Shown here piece by piece: positions 29,188 through 41,100 of a DNA stretch of 64,000 nt. A program made the translations under genes and the position numbers. The notes under the pieces were generated by a model. It worked only from the letters and a program-made list of their open reading frames with translations. It did not search any database and had not been told where the DNA came from. Position 1 is the stretch's first letter, and the number at the start of each line of letters is the position of its first letter. The stretch is from Euleptes europaea (taxonomy: Eukaryota; Chordata; Lepidosauria; Squamata; Sphaerodactylidae), in NCBI RefSeq assembly GCF_029931775.1, contig NC_079312.1:15197821-15261820 (forward strand), in the 5' to 3' direction.

Positions 29188-32100
29188 TCCCTATTTATTT
29201 ATGTGTGCATGGCTCAGCCCGACCAAGTGACATTTATGTCATATCCGGCCCTCCTAACAAATGAATTCGACACCCCTGGTCTACAGACTTACTTTTTAAT
29301 GAAGGCTGGGTATTCAGAGAACCAGGTACGCATATTGGTAAAATGGTATATCTATATAATGATAATACAGTATTGCCTATTTTAAAAAAATATTGAAAAT
29401 CCCCCAGAGTGAGGGAAGGAAATGATCACCACTAGGAAAGGGTCAGGAAATTGGCTGCCACATAGGTGGGGAAATCTGAATTTTCCCACCCACATAGCAG
29501 TCATCCAGGCTTTATTACAAACCAGGTTTAAAGGGCTAATAACCTGTGAGAAGATGGCCAGGAACAAGCTAGAATTTACAGAAATATCCTTGGTATTGAA
29601 TTCCTGTCCCCTCCCTGCCCCTGTGGAAGCTACCTATTGACAGCTCTGCAAAAACTAAGCCCTCTTGTGCTGTCCTCGGTGGCAGTTTTAAAAGAGCTGC
29701 AGTATTACCAATTGAAAGCCCTTCTGCATTAGAATTACCATCACAGAGATATCAAACTTCAAGCATGACCTAACCTGGGCTGGAAAAACAGATGTCTCAA
29801 TAGCCAACTTTGGCAGAAGAATGCTTATTTTATGAAACACAGCCAAGCAACAAACATCCTTCGGCATCAAGAACGGGCTTCCTGGCCTCAAGTATATTTT
29901 GCAGAGCCTTGAAAATGCTATTCGGATGCTTGCAAATTTGGTAGCACCAAAAAGTAACATTTTTTAAAAGCAGACATAACTTTTCAATGAGGCAGAACTG
30001 GTTTGAAAGAAACTTTGCTGCCCTGAACACAAACATACATAGAATATCCAGGAGATACCTCTCCAAAAACCAGTTCTGCAACTTTACTGAAAGCTTTGGT
30101 AAAGGACTGATACACCATCATTGCTCTTTGAAAATGTATTCATTTGAAACAGCCAATAACCAACCCTACACAGAAGGGAGAAAAACAGAGCTAAGCCAGC
30201 ATCCGACCTGCAAACATCTGCCTTCCTTCTGCCTGAATTCACTCGAAAATATACTCAGGAGACAGCCTCTTCCTGCCCAGAAGTGTGCATCCAAGTGACA
30301 GACGGGGAGGCGGAAGACCAAGCTGAAGAGGAGGCTTGTGAGTGACAGGCACATCATTCCACGTCTTCTCCCAAACATTAAACACAAATTATGTGTGAAC
30401 AACTAGAAAAGAAGAACCAGGGCAGGCTGGACCTCTGCCTCTATATACTGCCATTCCACAAAGGCAGCTTAAAAAACACACACACACCATGGATCAAATG
30501 CACAATTTGTAGCGCCTTGAAAATGAGGGAAATCTGGAAAGAAGGTAGGGAATTCCACGTAGAAAAAAGGGATTCCCAACCTAGTCTGGGCCTCTCATGG
30601 GGAGGACTCTGAAAGGCCCTCAAGGGCTGATGCCCAGCAACTGTTCTCCCGTCATTTCAATATAGCAACAGGTAGGCGAAAGGAGGCAGTTCATCCCCCT
30701 CAAGAGTCCACCTTCTCTTTCACCCTGACAGACCTTCTCCTCAGAACAAGAAGGAACTGAAGGTGACAGGGTGGGAGAGAGGTTGAGGAACAACACGAGA
30801 GCATCCAGTAATGTCATCTCAGGAAAAACACTAAGCAGAAGAACAGAAATTGTAAGGTGAAGCTTTTGAGTTAAGCAATAATTGAACAGTGTATAAAGAA
30901 AAGATTACCTTTCTGCAGGAAAAGTCCAGAATCCAGAGTGTCTGAGGAAGCAAAAGAAACAAAAGTGAGCAGCAGACCCTTGTGCCTATCACCCATCATG
31001 TGACAAAAACATCCGTACATCATATGGTCTCTTTTTCTCTTGGGGAGGGAAGATGCCGTATAGCCCCACCTCATCAGATCTTGAAAGCTAAGTAGGGTTG
31101 GTATTTGGATGGGAGACCAAAGAAGACTGTGCAGACTAAATCAATGTCAAAGAAATCTCTGCTTCTCACTTGCCTTGAAAACCCCTTTCTGGGGTCGCCA
31201 TAAGTTGGTTCTGACTTGATAGAGCATGCGTACATATTTCTTCCGAGGTTTGGCTGAAAGGTTAAGTAGAACCTACTTCTGGGGGGGCGGGGATGCCAAA
31301 TTTTATTGATATGGAAATATTCACATTTCTTTTCACTAGTGACTTTGAGTGACTGGAGATTGACTTCATAGAAAGTATGCTAAGGACTGCGGCCCAAGGG
31401 TCCACTCCAGCTAAACTCAAGATCCTTCTAAAAAGAGATTCCACCGTGCCATCCTAAGCAGACTTACCGCCTTCTAACTCCGCTGATTTCAATGGGATTA
31501 GAAGGGTGTAAATCTGCTTGAGACCCCACCCTCAGTCCCCGAGACCCCTCTGTGGGCTCAGCTACGACATGCTCAAGCAAACACAGACTCTCAGTCAAAG
31601 AGCCCAGTTTTGAGAGGTCCAATTTGGCCACAGACACGCTGCAATGAGGATAGGGGTAGTTATTCCTGAAAGGGATGGGGTGGGTGTCTCCATTTCATGA
31701 GGATGCCCTGAAGGGCAGTTTCCTCCCCCTCCCTTTTGTTTTAAGTGCTTGTTCTACTATCTAGCTCCCAGTTTGCCAGTTCATGGACACAAAGGACTAG
31801 AGTTCAGCAGCACAGAATAATTTTGAGAAAATCCACACAATGCTATTTTGAACTAAAGTTGCAGAAGAAATCTGAACAGAAAACCTTCCATGGTGAACTA
31901 CCTAATTCGTACACACACTCCTCGTATTCCTGGGTCTTCTAATGATATAAGCCCGGGGTCCCCAACATGGCACCCACCAATCTCTTTATTGGTGTCCGTC
32001 AAGTATTTAATGAAGAGGCCAGGGCTAGGTGGAACTTTTGCCAAGCAAGGCTTCTGATTGGCTGGACAACTTTTTAATAATGTTGCTTTCACAGCTTCTG

Positions 32101-35100
32101 CCACCAACAGCAGAAGGATCTTCGCTGTGTGACTGAAGGAAAGCTGAAGCAGCCATTCTGGTGCACTTCTGGTGCAGCAAATGTGTGTCTGAATTCCAAA
32201 GGTGGCCACGGGCACAAAAAGGTTGGGGACCTCAATATAAGCAGCCTAAAACACATCTGGTCCAAGCTAATGCCCAGCCTGAAATCCCTGCAGCGTTTCT
32301 TCATTACCTTTAAATGGCTTCTTGATGCCCTCCAAAAAGAGATTTTGATCAGAGAAGTCCCAGATGTGCCACTTCTGTACAAGAGGAAAAGCCAATGGAT
32401 CCTCCAACGCCTCCTTTTCATTGTACCTAGAGAAAAATAATGGAAAAATACCATCTATCCAATTCACAATCCCCCCGTTGCAGGCATATCAGAGAAACGA
32501 AGGATGGTATCGCTTTACTCTGCTCTGGTTAGACCTCAACTAGAGTACTGTGTTCAGTTTTGGGCACCACAATTTAAGAAAGATGTAGACAAGCTGGAAC
32601 GTGTCCAGAGAAGGGCAACAAAGATGGTGAGGGGTCTGGAGACCAAGTCCTATGAGGAAAGGTTGAAGGAGCTGGGTATGTTTAGCCTGAAGAGGAGAAG
32701 ACTGAGAGGGGATATGATAACCATGTTCAAGTACTTGAAGGGCTGTCACATGTCAACATTGAGGAGGATGGGGGTGGCGGTGGGGTCGATGTGCAGGCGA
32801 ACAGGTGGCCCTTGTAGCAGCCCAGCGGGCCCCATCAGATGTCCTCAAACTGGACCAGAGTCGAGAAGCGGCTGGCTGATGCGGTGGACGCCCGCGAGGT
32901 GGATCCCAAGGGCCAGGAACTACTCGAGGCCCAGGAGGCTGGCACGGGCCCGTCGACCACGACAAGGCGGAGGCGGCTCGAGAACTACTGGAACCAAGCG
33001 TAAGCGACACCCCGGACCGGCACTCGCCAACGTTGGTAGTCGGAGATGATGATTCCCATCAACTGCAGCTTGGGGAGGGTGGTGCAGCGCCCCAGGTTAT
33101 GGAAGGTGTCCTTGGAGATAATGGAGAGGGCCGAGCCCGAGTCGACCTCCACCTCGCATGGGGTGCCCTCGATCTGGACAGAGACAGAGACTTTCTCCAT
33201 GCCGTGGACCTTGTGAAGCTGTATGCTCTGGACGTTGTGGCGGCAGCAGCATGGTGAAGAACGGTCACCGATGGCCAATTCATGGACAGGTTGGGCGGCG
33301 CCATCTTTCTTGCCAGGGCCGGGCAGACGCTCCTTCTTGACAGAGCGGCAGGCCTTGGTGATGTGGCCCACCTGGCTGCAACCCTGGCACTTGGTGTCGT
33401 GGAAATGGCAAGTGCGGCGGTTGTGCGGTTCACCGCAGCTGGCGCACGGGCAAGCTGCCAGGCCCCCGACCTGGGCACTCGGGCGGCCATCTTGTGGGCC
33501 TCATCCTCAACTTCCTCATCACTGGTGCTCTCGTAATGGATGGGAACCGGAGCCGACGGAGGAGGCGCAGTGCTCCTGTCGCCCAAGTGGTCAGCCCTCG
33601 TCGATGCCTCTGCTGCTGTGGCTTCCTCGATGGCCGCAGTCAGGGAGACGTCCTTGGCGACGAGTCTGCGGCACACCTTCTCATTCCGGAGGCCGAAGAT
33701 GAACCGGTCTCGCAGCATGCCATCGAGGTCCAGGAAGGCGCAGAAATGGGCAGTCTGGCGGAGGGCCGCAAGGTATGTGGCGACGGACTCGCCGGGCTCC
33801 TGATCCCGCAGGTGGAAGGCCAGGCTGCGAGCGAGCTGCGTGGGCTGGGTTGCAAAGTGGTTCCCCAGCGCAGCCATTATGTCAGTGAATGGCATATCAT
33901 TCAGCTTAGTGGGGGCCAGCAAGGACTGGGCGAGCTGGAAGGTCCAAAGGTCCCACACCCTGAAGAACAGCGAGCGCTTCTTGCCGGGGTCTGTGACGTC
34001 GTTTGCATCCAAGAAGACTTCCTCCTGACCCAGCACGTCACACCAAACTCCGCGACCGGCAGAAGCCCCACCGAACTCCTCATGGGCCGCTGGCCAAAGA
34101 CCCTGCTCGACCGGCTGCACCCCGATCTTGCGCCAGAGTGTCCGGCCCACAAGGACTCAACTGCCACCCTGAGAGTCGTAGAGCAGGACGACCCGGTCTA
34201 CGCCTGCAACTACGGGGCGGGCCCAGCCTGGATCCCGGCCACGGTGCAGGAAGCCACCGGACTGGTATCCTACCAGGTCGCCACCCCAGAGGGTCGTGTC
34301 TTGAGGTGGCACATTGATCAACTGCACCGCCACCCAGCCGACGCCCCCAAGCTCGCCACTGCTTCGGAAGCCCCAGCGTTCCCCAGAGCTGTGGAGCCGG
34401 AGCAAGTCGCGGCAGTGGAGATCGAGCGTGCCAAGGGGCAACCACCAGCAGACGAGGCAGGCGCTTCCGAAACCAGTCCAGATAAAGGCCTGGCTGCCGC
34501 AAGCACAGCCAACCCAGCCACCGCCTCACAAGCGGCGGCTCCCTAATCCAGCAACCCCCGTTCCAGCACCACACCGATCACAGTGGGCACGAGCAAGACC
34601 GAACCATCTCAAGGACTTTGTGTGTCCATGTAGTGTTCGGACTTAGAGGGGAGGGTGTAATGTATATATATAGTTAGGCCGGTAAGCAGGGGAAAACCTA
34701 GGAGCTTGAGTCCCCAGCGAAGGCTCCTAAACCTGCACGTGCCATTGGCCCTAAGCCGGCACATGCCATTGGCCCTAAGCGGGCAGGCGCCATTGGTGAC
34801 CCGGGGGTTGTTTCCCCCTATCACGGATCGGGGGGGAGTGGCTGCGGGCGGCCAGGGGGGCATATAAGCAGGGCCAGTTCTCGGTATTCTCTATTTCTGT
34901 TCTGTTCATCAATAAACGCGTTGTGTTGGAACTCCGTCTTGACCTCCTATGTACTCCTGATGCGGACTTAACAAGAGGGGTATTCATGGCTATTAGAATG
35001 GATACTAGTCATGCTGCATACCTATTCTCTCTAGTATCAGAGGAGTATGCCTATTATATTGGGTGCTGTGGAACACGGGCAGGATGGTGCAGCTGCAGTC

Positions 35101-38100
35101 GTCTTGTTTGTGGCTTCCTAGAGGCACCTGGTTGGCCACTGTGTGAACAGACTGCTGGACTTGGTCTGATCCAGCAGGGCCTTTCTTATGTTCTTATGAA
35201 TGTAGCTGAGGAGACTCAAACCTTTATTTCCTGGGGTACTTTTTTTTAATTTAATGTGGCTTTGTAAGCAGCAGCCACCACCACAAAAGGATCTTCTCTG
35301 TGTGACTGAAGGTAACCAGCGACAGCCATTTTGTGGCTGGCTCTGCCTCCTGTGGCAGCCATTTTGTGCCAGCCATTCTGTGGCTGAGCCCACCACACCA
35401 GGGTGGAATTGCAAAGGTGCCCTCTGCCACAAAAAGGTTGGAGACTCCTCTTCTAGAGATGCACAGCTAGGTGTCAAGCCAGACCCCCTCCCAATACCAT
35501 TTCACTTCACGGTTTCTAGTTGACAAGGCTCTGTGTTTGTTTGCCACTGACGGATGGAGATCCACAATCTTAATAACACCCAAACTGGCCCTCAGCCACC
35601 ATCCTGAAGGACCACGTTCTTCACAGATTACCCAGACCCTTCCCAGCATAAAGAAGGTTAATAGAAAGATCCACTTACCTCTGCAAGGTGCTTCTAGCAT
35701 CCTAAAGAAAAATGGCAGAGAGGGAGAGAAAGAAGGGAGACCTCAATGGCTGCTTAAAGGCCACACCAGGAAAACCCCCCAGACCCTGGGAGATTCTGCA
35801 CTCTGGCCCTTCCCTTGTGTCCAGCTAGCAGAGTCCACTCAAAGACTGGGGGGTGAATCTCCATAAAGTGGGATAAAATCTCTGTGAGGTTAATATTAAC
35901 AGACAAAGTGGAGTCATTTCAGAGGAGAATTGGTGATCTGCTTTGGCGATTCAACAGTGGCTACTTTCACTAAGGGAGTTTTCCTTACATGGAAGGCAGG
36001 AAGCCCTCCAACTAGCTTCCGTGGCCACGTGTAGACGCAGAGGCATTCCCAGCAACGTTCCTTGCATCCGCCCCGCATCACTGTTATTTCCCTTCTTGCT
36101 ACTGGAGAGCATTTCCCAGGCTTTAAAAAACCACTAGATTACAGTAGAATTGTAACAACATGGTGGTACCCAGCCTTCATTTCTGTGTAAATAAAGTCCT
36201 TGTTGAAGAGTTATAACTGGAAATGAGCAGCCTGCACTTTACTTCTTTTAAAATAAAAAATAGAAATCAGTGCAACTGATCATTATAATTTTGCAACACT
36301 AGAACCATCGAGCTGTTGCCCTTTTCTTTAAAGCCTGAGAAAAGCCCTCTGATGGGGGCGGAGAGATGGTGGCCACAGGGACTGAGAGGAGAAGAGCCAA
36401 ACTCTGTCACCTTTCAGCCCTTTAAAGTGCTTTTCCCCTTTCCCTGCAGCTCTGTAACACGGCTCAGCAGGGAAAGGTGGGGTCTGGGCACAAATGCCGT
36501 CTCAACTGCATGTAAGTGATGGGTTGGTAGCAGCAGCAGGCACAGCAGTGCCAGCAACGGGTGTGTGGATGCCATTCCCGTACCACTTGTTGCTGCCGCT
36601 GTGTGTGTGCATTCATTTTTGTGCACCAATCTGCACGCAACAAGTATGAGCTACATTCATCCTATCATACACAATCTCCCTTTAAATCTTGCTGTGAAAA
36701 TTTTGCCTATGACCCTCATTCCTGGTGGTTTGGAAAGAGCTACCTGTGAACTTAGTTTGACTTGCATGTTGTTCTACAGACTGTTGGTTGACACACAAAC
36801 CCACTTCTGCTTCTGAGATGGAAGCCAAGTGGCCTCAGTGTATCAGGAAGGGGCAGAGGGCTCTGGGGGGGGGGCTGCATTTCCAGGGGGTGGAGTTTAG
36901 CAGGCCGTGTCTGATTGTTTTTTGCAGCCTGGCTGGAGATGAGATGGGGCAGAGGGGAAAGCAGCCCATGTACAGATATGAAAACTTGTTAGCAACATAA
37001 ACTGGGCTCATTTGCTTTCTGCCCAAGCGAAGGAGGCACAGAAAGGGTTTGGGGGCAGCCTCCTCCCAAAGGAGAGCCTGGGCTGTTCCTGCCACACTCT
37101 TGCCTGTAGGAGTTGACTGGCCGGCTGCTGACACTTCTGCTCCATCTCCCGGATGAGGCTGTCCAGAGAGGAAAGTGCTTCAGAGAGCTCAGCCAGGTGC
37201 TGGTCCCTGTTTTTTGGCAGCTCCTTCTCCATCTCTTCCATCTGGGCCAACAAACGTTTCTCTTGTTCCTCCAGAAATGAGTGTAATTGTCTGAACTTGG
37301 CTGCCATCTCTTGCTTCTCTCCCATCATTTGCTTCTGCAATAGAAATAAAAGGGCATCAGGTCAACATAACACAGCTGGTCTTTGCAATGGGAAGAGGCA
37401 GTTTAGGAGACTCCTATCGGAAGGGCACTTTGGCCTGTCACAGATATCACATCAACATTCGACAGGGGAAAAGCAAGATTTCCCTGGACCTATTTTGAGG
37501 GCCAAAGTACATCTCCCTCAAACTCCTGGAGAGGTTCTTTCAGCCACAGAGGACAATGTCTGCAGCAGAAGATGCAGGCCATTTATGCATGGAAGGTTTT
37601 GCCTTCGATTTGCTGCTCTCTACATGCACGTTTCCCCCATCCAAATTCTTAAAACTCAAAAATAAGCCCCCATGTAATGTTTTGAGAATTCACATGGGGA
37701 AAATGTGCATCTATGGTGCAGCAAATCCAAGGCAAAACCTTCCATGCATAAGTGTCCCCAGAGAGTAGAAGGGACTTCTTGAATCCGTTTGTTTCCCCAG
37801 TAAAACACTCCATATGCTGACCCCACCTTCTGCTTCCCATCAGGTAAAAAGGTACAATGTTTGAGTAGAAATACCACTGGGGAGAAAGGAGCTATGAAGC
37901 CCCTTCCCCTCACTTGGTCTCCCTTCCTATATTTGGGGCAAGAAAAACCTGCAGGGGAAAAGATCGACACGCTACTGAGAATTCCAAGGACTTCCTCCCC
38001 CTAAGAATCAGGTTTGGCTGAACAACCCTTGGAACAGTTCAGGATTGGTGGAGTTTCTGTCAGCATTTCTACCAAGCATTTCTTTGGGTGTGGGACACCA

Positions 38101-41100
38101 TCATCTCTCTTCAGAGACTTCTCCTGACTTGCAGGCACACAAATGGGTAGTTGACATATACGTTCATCTGTCCAGGGATCATCACAGAGGAGAGTGATTC
38201 TGCCCCAAACAAAATCACCCAAGAACACAAAGAAGGAGGGGGGGGTTAGATCTGGATGAACAACCAGGAGCAGCCCCACCCACTAGGCAGCCCCAGGTGA
38301 CCATCCAGGGTGCCAGGGGAACCAAGAGGGTGCAGTTCCCCAATATCTGCCTCGTGGGTTGACTCTTCTGTTATTTTCTGCCATTCCTCCCCCAATAATA
38401 GTTCTAGAATCTGTTCACTTCCCAGCCATCGTGACACTTACGAGCAGGTCTTGGCTTTCCTTCACTACTTCTGCTTTACATGCCACAATTCTTTCTCTCT
38501 CCTTCTTCAGCATCTCCAGGCGGTTACAGAACTGATCCTGGGGGAGGAGAAACCAGAAACTAAGACTGGTTCCTTTTTTAGAAGTTTATTATAAAACATA
38601 CGAGAAGAAAACTGTCATTAAAGGCCAAACTAGATATAACTCCCCTACATCCATAACAGGATCTTCAACAACATTCCCCCAATGCTAAACACAGAGAGGT
38701 TCCTCATGGGAATGGTGCCCCATTCTTCTCGGATACCTACCAAGAATAGAAAGACATTCACAGTGCCAATGCTGCTGCGGCATGGAGATTTACTCTGTAT
38801 GTTACCCTCGTGCCCACCATTCCACCCCTGCGCTCGCCACAGGAGGGTTTTCAGCATTTAAAAAATTATTCACAGTCAGTATACCACTGTATTCTGTTAA
38901 CACTCCAGCCATATACCCAGTGGTGTCAGTTTTTTAAAAATGGCTAAAAGCTCTTGGGAGTGGGGGGGGGGAATGCTAGGCAGGTGGGTACTGGATTGGA
39001 GATGGTGGGGGAAATGTGTACCTTCCATTCCACATGATCTCAGACCCTCTTTGGTTATGTTCTTCCAAGAAAGAGAATACCAAAGCAGCTGTGGGAAGGG
39101 GGGGATCCCTTGAAGTGCCATAGTACAGTGGAAGGGTCATGTGGCTCTCTGACCCTCAGAGTATCTGCCTGGCAAACAGGTAGCAGTTGACATGAAAGAC
39201 CTCCAACTGAGTCCCTGGAGAACCGCTGCCAGTCTGACTCAGAATAAGGCAGCTTCATACGTTGCTCTCCCACCCCCAAAAGCTCTCCTTCTGATTTAAA
39301 CTGCTGCCTCACAGCTACAGCGTGCAAGTGGGGGACACAGACAAGTACCAAACTTACACCATTCTCCCCCCAGGAAAACAGCAACTCAAGGAGAGCAGTT
39401 AAAGATGAGAAAGCAAAGTGTGTGTGGGGGGAAGGGGTTTAAACTGGGAGTCAGGCGGCTGCCCCCTCGTAGCTCAGCCATGCAATGGGCTGCCCAGAAG
39501 TCAACTCAACCAGAGAGGAAGTGAGTCAAACTCCCTAATTTATCATATCAGCCCACTGTAGCCTCAGCAGGGGGCAGGAGGCAACGTGTTGAGTTTAAAT
39601 TCTAAATAGATCGTGATCTTGTGGATTATTGTACACACACACAAAATAAAGGACTCTGATCTTGTAGCTTTCTTTTAACTGAACAAACGTTTACTTATTA
39701 TAGGGAGGGTAAACATGGGATGCATAATAAAAGCTGTCACGTCGCTTATAGTTTGAGGAATATGTCCTCTTTCATAGCCAGTCTGTCTCAACTACTTAAA
39801 ACGGCAGTTTAACTGCAGCCCCGCCCCCTAGGAACGCAGCAGAATGTCACATGACCAGCGGATCAAATAACACTGGCTATGTGCTGCAGCACTGTTCCCT
39901 GAGATCATGCAAATAAATAAATACATTTAGCTAGCATTCCTGATCCAGACAAAACTCGTCGTCCAATTCCCAACACAATGCCCTTGGGAGCCACCAAGGC
40001 AGGAAGGAGGAAGAAAAGAGATGTTTTCACTCCCCGATTTGGGCCCAAAGGCTGGGGCAAAACCTGCAGGGAATTTTCCCACAAAGAGACCAAGGAGAAG
40101 GGGAGGATCCACGGCTCTTTCCTGCCAACCTCCACCATGTAGATTTTCTACCTTGTACTCTTGGGAGGCCTCCTCAAGAGGAAGGGTTTCGTGATCTCTG
40201 TGCTCCTTGGATCGGTCACAGACCACACAGATGAGGGCTTCGTCGTTCCTGCAGAAGAGCTTCAGCGGCTCCTGGTGCTTTTGGCAAACTCCTTTCTGGC
40301 TGCCACGATTGTCTGATACAGAAAACAGAGAACAAGAATTTGTTTCAACCCCCAACCCCTGAACTGTATCTCTCCTTGAAACGACTGGATGTACTGTACT
40401 TTTCGCTCCATAAGACACACTTTTTTCCTCCTCAAAAGTGAGGAACATGTCGGTGCATCTTATGGAGCGAATGCCAGCTGGGCGCGTGTGCGTCGGGACG
40501 GCGTGAGCCGGCGTTCTAACCTCCGCACTCCCCCCCCCCCGCAAGCTTCCCGGTCCCAAGGCTCAGCTGTTGGGCGGGTCCTGAGCCTCGGGACCAGGAA
40601 GCACGGTGGTGGCGGAGGTTAAACTGCTCTGCACTGCCTAGGCAGCCAGCGCCCCCCTTCCCGGGACGCGCCCAGCGGCCCCGCCCACCTCCCAGCTGGC
40701 CATCGGGGCGCGCAACATTTGCTCCATAAGACAAGTTTTTAGAGGAGGAAAACTAGATTTTTTCTTGTTTTCCTCCTCTAAAAACTAGGTGCGTCTTATG
40801 GTCAGGTGCATCCTATGGAGCAAAAAATAAGGTAACTAGTGGCTTGTTCAGTATGGGAATTTTTTTTTAAAATACAAAACCAGAGGTAACCAAAAGTAAC
40901 CCTTCAGTTGGAGTTGGGGGAGTTGTCCTGGAGAGGGAGCTTTGGAGGGGTTCGGAAGAAAAAGAGAGTTCGGAGGGAAAGGAGAGAGAGAAGGAGAGGG
41001 AGAGAAGCCATCTGGGTTCTGGTGCAGAGAACAGGGAACCCTGAGAAGGAGCCCCCAGAGAACTGCAGCCCCACCAAGAGCCCCAAGATCAGCACCACCA

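Larger units (their letters stand above)
32500..35205 (+). mobile_element. CR1-like LINE split by a Ty3/Gypsy copy
   Basis: 32504-32750 encodes the C-terminal end of a CR1 RT ([53 protein letters not shown]), and 34975-35205 is a LINE 3' end (TGGCCACTGTGTGAACAGAC, CTTATGTTCTTATG). Both are plus strand, with a Gypsy copy between. It is 5' truncated. The unit A sequence from 4490 to 6400 is missing here. Confidence 0.72.

Noticed and set aside
28742-29385. Three long frames rich in F, L and S
   Set aside because: They are translations of the (TTCT)n tract in all frames.
33494-34546. Long plus-strand frame as a host gene
   Set aside because: Its first half is the shadow of the minus-strand gag and its second half is the end of a Gypsy integrase, so it belongs to a transposon.
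40152-40299. Gene 2 B-box exon using the nearer acceptor GGCAG
   Set aside because: It would put the B-box out of frame. The acceptor 13 bases further upstream (CTGTATCAG) keeps the whole gene open, so the frame problem disappears.
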